Assembly (NCBI GenBank): GCA_963575745.1
Contig: CAUYUJ010018314.1
Span: 1 to 64,000 of the forward strand
DNA: 64,000 nucleotides
DNA from: Prorocentrum cordatum
Lineage: Eukaryota; Sar; Dinophyceae; Prorocentrales; Prorocentraceae
Direction of reading: 5' to 3'
In this document: positions 60,291 to 64,000 of the stretch, piece after piece
Layout: each line of letters starts with the position of its first letter
Numbering within the stretch: position 1 is the stretch's first letter
The notes under the pieces: model-generated
Told to the model about the DNA's origin: nothing
The model's database searches: none
What the model saw: the letters and a program-made list of their open reading frames with translations, nothing else
Translations under genes and position numbers: made by a program

Positions 60291-60719
60291 TGACGACAGT
60301 GTCGCACTTGAGGCCCCAAATCGTCCTTGGGCACCTCGGGCGCGAATCCCCCTCCCGCATAGTACGGTGCGATTCCCCCCCCCCGCTGACCCGCCGGACC
60401 CCGGGAGGGTGATTTTTTGTGGTTGTCGCTGGTAAGAAACACTCCCCCCCTTTCTCGACGGTGACGGAGGGCAGGCGGCGGGGGGAGGCGGGGTTGGCGG
60501 GGTGGCGGGTTGGCTGGGGTTGCGGGGTGGCTGGTTGGGCTGGTTGAGCCGGTTGAATTGTTCGGGTGGCTGGTTGGTTGGGCTGGCTGTTTGGGCTGGC
60601 TAGGGCAATTGGTTTCGATTCTCCCTCTTCCCCTGATGACGGCCTGGGAGTATCCGCCCCCCCCCGCGCGTGTAGTTTTTTACTCGCAGGTTTCCCCAGA
60701 GTTGAGTTTTCGCTTGCAT
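60291..60719. other. GC/GT-rich spacer without gene
   Basis: It contains a poly-C stretch near 60378 and a degenerate GGTTGGCTGGG repeat at 60480-60600. Open frames across it are repeat translations. Confidence 0.5.
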
Positions 60720-61330
60720 TTTCTTCCAAAATGCTGCTCTCGCTGAGGAGCTGGCTTCATTTTCGGGCTCCGCTCGTTCCGAAACGTGCTCCCGCTGCAG
60801 CGCTGGCATCATTTGCGCCGGCGCCCGGGCTGCGCGCACGTGTCCGGAGCAGCCGGTTCCGGCCGCCGCCGGAGAATCGAGTTCCGAGGCGGCGCCGAAA
60901 AAAGGCCATTCTAATACACATTTTTCTTTTGAAACTGCTGAATTTCTGCTTCCGGCGGCCTCCCGGGCCGATTCCGACGCCTGCAGGGCAGCGCCCGAGC
61001 TGGCGCCCGGGCCGGACGCCCGAGCCGGCGCCCGGGCCAGCGCCCGCGCCGGGTGCGGAGCCGGCTCCGGCCGGCGCCAGAAGATCGAGTTCCCATGCGG
61101 CGCCGAAAAAAAGCCATTTCAATGCGCATTTTCAGATGAAAATGTTGAATTTCTGCTTCTGGCTCCCCGGAAGCTTCCTGGGCCGATTCCGGCGTGCTTC
61201 CGCGCGTTCCGAATCGTGCTCCCGCTGCAGCGCTGGCTTCACTTTCGCGCTTCCGCTCGTTTCGATTCGTGCTCCCGCTGCAGCGCTGGCGTCATTGCAT
61301 CGCGTACCCTTTCGGGCTCATTGCCCTGCT
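60720..61330. repeat. diverged direct repeats with GTGCTCCCGCTGCAGCGCTGGC
   Basis: The core word occurs near 60787, 61210 and 61270. A second word (CCGAAAAAA(G/A)GCCATT...TTGAATTTCTGCTTC) occurs near 60895 and 61105. These form two to three diverged units; nothing coding is recognised. Confidence 0.7.
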
Positions 61331-62021
61331 CGACATCCGACTGTGCGACTAGAGAGGGGATCTGCGCCATGATAAGGGATGGGAGGGAGGGGTGGGATGT
61401 CAGATGTGACGCGAGCTTGTCCCCCCCCTCCTCCTCCGCCTCCGCCTTGAGCAGCGTCCATTTCAACCGCGTCCTCCTGACGGCGCCGTGGTTGAAATCC
61501 CCGCCTCCTCTTCCTCCTCCTGTTTCTCCTCCCCCTCCTCCTCCTCCTCCTCCTCCTCCTCCTCCTCCGTCTCCTAAACCTCCCCTTCTTCCCCCTGCTA
61601 CCCCCATGAGGGCCATTCGGCGCGCGCGGGTTCGTGCGGAGTACCCCGCAGGGGCATTATCCTCGTCGTCCTCCTGCTGCTGCTCCTCCTCCTCCTCCTC
61701 ATCGCCCTCGCGTCTCCTCCTCCTCCTCCTCCTCCGCCTCCTCTTCCTCCTCCTCCTCCTCCTTGAGCAGCGCCCGTGTCAACCGCGTCCTCTTGGCGGC
61801 GCCGTGGTTGAACTCCCCGCTTCCTCCCCCTCTTTCTCCTCCTCGTTCGCCTTGCCGCCCCCCGCCTCGTCCTCCTCCTCGAGCGGCGTTCATTTCAGCC
61901 GCCTCCTCCCGACGCCGCCGCGTCTGAAACCTTCCCCCCCGCTCGCTCCTCTTTCCCCCCCGCTCGCTCTCTTTCCCCACCTCCTCCTGCTCCTCCACCT
62001 CCTGCCTCCCCTCGCGCCCCC

Positions 62022-62023
<2 letters not shown>
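61331..62023. repeat. CCT/CTC-rich low-complexity DNA with three related inserts
   Basis: Long (CTC)n runs separate three related pieces near 61452, 61765 and 61877 that begin GAGC(A/G)GCG and contain CAACCGCGTCCTC and GGCGCCGTGGTTGAA. Frames give poly-Pro or poly-Ser only. Confidence 0.8.

Positions 62024-62055
<32 letters not shown>
62024..62055. repeat. poly-C run, 32 bases
   Basis: A pure C homopolymer of 32 bases followed by TTGGCCCCCGC. Confidence 0.98.
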
Positions 62056-62075
62056 TTGGCCCCCGCTCTCAGGGG

Positions 62076-62932
62076 GGTCCCTTCCGCGCGAGCGGGCTCG
62101 CATGGGATGCTCTTCAGGGTCATTCCGTGCGAGCGGGCTCGCTGATGCCGATGTCCGTTGGAATTTTATTTTTTTGGCGGGGCCCCCTAGGGGTCAAAGG
62201 GGGGTCCCTTCCGCGCGAGCGGGCTCGCATGGAATGCCGATAGCCGTTGGAATTTCAAGTTTTAGGTGGGAGCCCCCGAGGGGCCGCAGGGGAAGCCCCT
62301 TCCGCGCGAGCGGGCTCGCATGGAATGCCTCTGAGGGTCATTCCGTGCGAGCGGGCTCACTGCTGCCGATAGCCGTTGGAATGCCAACTTTAAGTGGGGC
62401 CCCCTAGGGGCGACGGAGGAGGTCCCTTCCGGGCGAGCGGGCTCGCATGGCATGCCCCTGAAGGTTATTCCGTGCGGGCGGGCTCGCTGATCCCGATAGC
62501 GGTTGGAAATTCCAATTTCTAGGTGGGGATCCTAGTGGCCAGAGGGGAGGTCCCTTCCGCGCGAGCGGGCTCGCTTGGGATGCCCCTCAGGGTCATTCCG
62601 TTCGAGCGGGCTCGCTGATTCTGATGGCCGTTGGAATTCCGACTTTTAGGTGGGGCCCCCTGTGGGCCACAGGGGAGGTCCCTGTCGCGCGAGCGGGCTC
62701 GCATGGAATGCCCCTGAGGGTCATTCCGTTCGAGCGGGGTCGCTGATGCCGATAGCCGTTTGAATTCCAACTTTTAGGTGGGGCCCCCTGTGGGCCACAG
62801 GGGGGGGCCCTTCCGCGCGAGCGGGTTCGCATGGAATGCCCCTGAGGTTCATTCCGTTCGAGCGGGCTCGCTGATGCCGATAGCCGTTGGAGGCCCCTGC
62901 CGCGCGAGCGGGCTCGCGTGGAACGCCCGAGG
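62076..62932. repeat. ~128-bp tandem repeat, eight units
   Basis: The word CGCGCGAGCGGGCTCGC(A/G)TGG recurs near 62085, 62211, 62302, 62429, 62558, 62690, 62815 and 62901; six spacings are 125-132 bp and two are about 90 bp. Within it CGCGAGCGGGCTCGC is a dyad (GCGAGC-G-GGCTCGC). Each unit also has GATAGCCGTTGGAATT. Confidence 0.93.
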
Positions 62933-63015
62933 GTGATGATCATGATGTGTGTATGTGTGTATGTGTGTGTGTGTGTCTGTCTCTGTGTGTGTGTGTGTGT
63001 GACTGGGTGTGGGTG
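62933..63015. repeat. (TG)n microsatellite
   Basis: A TGTGTATG/TG run on the plus strand, the complement of the CA-type repeats elsewhere. Confidence 0.95.
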
Positions 63016-63049
63016 GGTGTGGCCCGCGGCCGTCCAGAGAAAACGAAAC

Positions 63050-63215
63050 CCCACCTAGGATGGGGAAAATTGATACCTTGCTTCTAGACGTGCCCCATTT
63101 GCTGCGCGGCACCTTGTGCTAGGCAAGACCCCATCCCCAAGTTGATTAACGCGTGGATCCTTGGTGCCAGACGTGCCCCATACGCTGCGCGGCACCCTTT
63201 GTTAGGCACTGCCCA
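63050..63215. repeat. two direct copies of a ~95-bp unit
   Basis: Both copies contain CCTTG.T.C.AGACGTGCCCCAT.(T/C)GCTGCGCGGCACC and a TTAGGCA or CTAGGCA word. No gene is seen. Confidence 0.75.
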
Positions 63216-63295
63216 CCTGTTAGGCGTTTAAGAAGCGCCACGGCCGCGCGAAACCAGCCTAGCTGTGCGCCCCGGAGGATGGGGCCGAGGCGAAA

Positions 63296-63515
63296 TAGAA
63301 GCGTCGAGCCGACTAGAGGCTTCGCGAGCTTCATTGGGCGTCAGGGGAATAGAGGCTTCAGGCCGAAAAGCGGCTTCGCGAGCTTCAATGGGCGTCAGTG
63401 GAGCACAGGCTTCAGTCCGAAAAGAGGTTTCGCGAGCATTACCGGGCGTCAGGGGGATAGAGGCTTCAGGCCGAATAGAGGCATCACGAGCGTCAATGGG
63501 CGTCAGGGGAACAAG
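63296..63515. repeat. 60-bp tandem repeat, four units
   Basis: The unit AGAGGCTTCAGGCCGAA(A/T)AG...GCGAGC(T/A)T(C/T)A.TGGGCGTCAGGGG repeats at a 60-bp period. The plus frame gives four 20-residue units with RGFASFNGRQG. The period is codon-compatible, but there is no independent evidence of a gene. Confidence 0.85.
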
Positions 63516-63539
63516 TGGCACGTGTGCCATGGCTCTTGC

Positions 63540-64000
63540 ACAAAAAGGAAGGGGGAGGAGGAGGAGGTGGAGGAGGAGGGGGGAAGAGGGGGTACGTCAT
63601 CGCTCCTCGGGGCCCAGCAATGGGGCCCAGCTCCCAAGTGGGGGGGGGGAGGGTGGCGTGCGTCGCGACGCGGGATAAAGTGCCCAGAGCGGAGGGGGCA
63701 CGGGGCGGAGGTCCCACTGTGGCGCTGGGGGCGCGGAGAGGAGGGGGGGAGGTGGTGTGCGTCGTGACGCGGAATAGAATGGTCGACGCGGAGGGGGCAC
63801 TGGGCGGGGCCTGGGACAGAAGGCCACGGGGGGGGTTCAACTGGGGCGCTGGGGACGGGGGGAGGTGGCGTGCGTCGCGACGCCATAAAATTGTCGGGGC
63901 GGAGGGGGCACGGGGCGGAGCCCCTACTCGGGCGCTGGGGGCGCGGGGGGGGAGGTGGGGGAGGTGGTGTGCGCCGCGACGCTGAATGAAGATAATCGGC
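63540..64000. repeat. GGA-rich run and ~100-bp GC-rich tandem units to the window end
   Basis: After a GAGGAGG run (63548-63590), units with GGTGG(C/T)GTGCGTCG(C/T)GACGC and GCGGAGGGGGCACGGGGCGG recur near 63652, 63750, 63865 and 63963. GCGTCGCGACGC is a perfect 12-bp palindrome in two of them. Confidence 0.85.

Overview
The window looks like non-genic, repeat-dominated DNA from a GC-rich unicellular eukaryote, probably an alga or other protist; I cannot name the species. Supporting this are a very large Helitron-type rolling-circle transposon with eukaryotic accessory domains (ubiquitin-specific protease, CW-like zinc finger), kilobases of microsatellite and minisatellite, and nested non-autonomous elements. 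I found no host gene, rRNA, tRNA or bacterial feature.

Layout. 1-1293: an octamer (CAGACACA)n array. 1294-20427: a giant autonomous Helentron-like element (Helitron with a C-terminal endonuclease) read on the minus strand. Its coding region runs through about 18.6 kb and is interrupted only by three single-base frame breaks. In protein order it carries a low-complexity N-terminal region with in-frame repeats, two Cys-rich zinc-binding-like segments, a DUF6570-like segment, the HUH/Y2 Rep nuclease, a Pif1-type helicase, an EEP-type endonuclease and a USP (C19) peptidase with a disordered tail. 19.7-20.55 kb is packed with short hairpins. 20602-20942 is a pure run of about 113 CGT triplets. 21.3-23.35 kb is a hairpin minisatellite whose core also occurs in frame inside the element's N-terminal coding region. 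24.0-26.16 kb is (GAGCCC)n, and 26.17-27.27 kb is CACAGA/CA repeat again.

27.3-59.98 kb is sharply different, moderately AT-richer DNA: a nested array of non-autonomous rolling-circle elements. I count 35 copies of one terminal module: a subterminal inverted repeat, a 10-bp hairpin and a terminal CAGT. Each full-length element starts with the inverted repeat directly after a T. Several elements can be excised on paper to restore the host copy exactly, showing T|T insertion without target duplication, as known for Helentron/Helitron2. At least four body families occur: A (with tandem ~177-bp monomers), B (~390 bp), D (~400 bp, B-related) and C (GC-rich). Nesting reaches at least three levels. 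One copy pair forms a large fold-back palindrome.

59.98-64 kb returns to GC-rich tandem repeats, CT-rich DNA and a C32 run with no supported gene. The plausible functional link is that an autonomous Helentron of the kind at 1.3-20.4 kb mobilises elements of the kind in the array. The autonomous copy here does not visibly share the array's terminal sequences, so that link is inference.
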